This document shows positions 47,189 to 47,343 of a DNA stretch of 47,343 nt, piece after piece. Position 1 is the stretch's first letter. Each line of letters begins with the position of its first letter. Where the stretch lies: contig JAFQJA010000008.1 of the NCBI GenBank assembly GCA_017397315.1, forward strand, positions 1 through 47,343, given 5' to 3'. The position numbers and the translations under genes were made by a program. This stretch comes from Clostridia bacterium. GTDB taxonomy: Bacteria; Bacillota; Clostridia; Monoglobales; Firm-18. The notes under the pieces were generated by a model. It was not told where the DNA came from, ran no database searches, and was given only the letters and a program-made list of their open reading frames with translations.

Positions 47189-47343
47189 TCATTTGTGTCT
47201 GTAACAATATACGCTATTGAAAGCTTGTGAAGAATTACAGTTTGATACTGCACATTTGTGATTAACACAATAAATACAAAAATCATTCGCCCTTCGATTG
47301 TGACAGCCTACATCCATACATTCGTGGTTAAAACAATAAAAAC
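47189..47343 (-). CDS. C-terminus of a Cys/His-rich, probably zinc-binding protein (partial)
   Basis: An open minus-strand frame enters at the window end and stops with TGA at 47191-47189, giving the last 50 residues. They contain two related units of 22 residues: YCFNHECMDVGCHNR and YCVNHKCAVSNCNSS, each C-x2-H-x-C-x4-C, followed by a third YCYRHK at the very end. Spacing of Cys and His is regular, so tandem zinc-ribbon-like metal sites are likely. Similar tails occur, as I recall, on small extracytoplasmic proteins of Clostridia. The N-terminal part and therefore the function are outside the window. The 66-bp DNA period reflects the protein repeat. Confidence 0.7.
   Translation of the reverse strand, partial: FYCFNHECMDVGCHNRRANDFCIYCVNHKCAVSNCNSSQAFNSVYCYRHK

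Noticed and set aside
47252-47343. 66-bp repeat at the window end, possible CRISPR
   Set aside because: The similarity is imperfect and in frame with the Cys/His protein repeat; no second exact repeat or cas gene is present.

Overview
The window looks like a chromosomal segment of a spore-forming, Gram-positive anaerobe of the class Clostridia. Supporting evidence: AT-rich DNA with strong AGGAGG-type ribosome-binding sites; a GatB amidotransferase subunit; the sporulation genes spoVT and spoIVFB with its partner; a c-di-AMP cyclase (cdaA/cdaR) cluster; long-form HPF; and an M18 aminopeptidase and HtpG of clostridial type. I cannot place it more finely. No rRNA, tRNA, prophage or CRISPR array was found.

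Layout. (1) 1-1.4 kb: 3' part of gatB (+) and its terminator. (2) 1.5-22 kb: a long minus-strand series. In transcription order it begins with nadE on its own, then galT-galK, comM, trmL, degV, a glycosyltransferase/pyruvyltransferase fusion, an mreB homologue, mscL, a two-OB-fold SSB, polA-coaE, a lytic transglycosylase, an M18 aminopeptidase, htpG and copA. Many of these genes overlap or lie within 25 bp. (3) 22-31.9 kb, minus strand: spoVT; a sodium:neurotransmitter-type symporter; a cluster of a D,D-carboxypeptidase-like protein, cdaA, cdaR, a COG2509 flavoprotein, fumarase alpha and hpf; then a spoIVFA-like/spoIVFB pair. (4) 31.9-34.6 kb: the only plus-strand block, with a TIGR03960-type radical SAM protein, its TIGR03936/DUF2344 partner and a DUF1294 membrane protein. 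(5) 34.7-45.5 kb, minus strand: sbcD-like nuclease and membrane-anchored SbcC/YhaN-like ATPase, mltG, alaS, a HIT protein, ftsK/spoIIIE, a phosphohexomutase and a DUF378 protein. (6) 45.5-47.3 kb: an AT-rich accessory tail with short palindromic elements, a 39-codon mini-ORF, a DUF4825-like lipoprotein between two related structured repeats, and the C-terminus of a Cys/His-rich, probably zinc-binding protein cut by the window end.

Most of the window is conserved housekeeping. Themes are envelope biology (DacF-like protein, CsaB-type pyruvylation, MreB, MltG, lytic transglycosylase, MscL), c-di-AMP signalling, sporulation control, DNA replication and repair, and the Leloir galactose pathway.

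The least ordinary observations are these. The DacF-like protein has lost its catalytic serine and its KTG motif. Two related RNA-like elements with compensatory stem changes sit on either side of the lipoprotein gene. A chain of GCAA-capped hairpins has ATATCGA linkers. A roughly 210-bp structured element lies upstream of dacF. A perfect 30-bp palindrome is embedded in the polA promoter. Three TTATCAACA sites are spaced by whole helical turns. Several start sites were moved from the longest ORF to an internal codon with a good ribosome-binding site, and this is stated entry by entry. All functional calls come from reading motifs; no database search was run.
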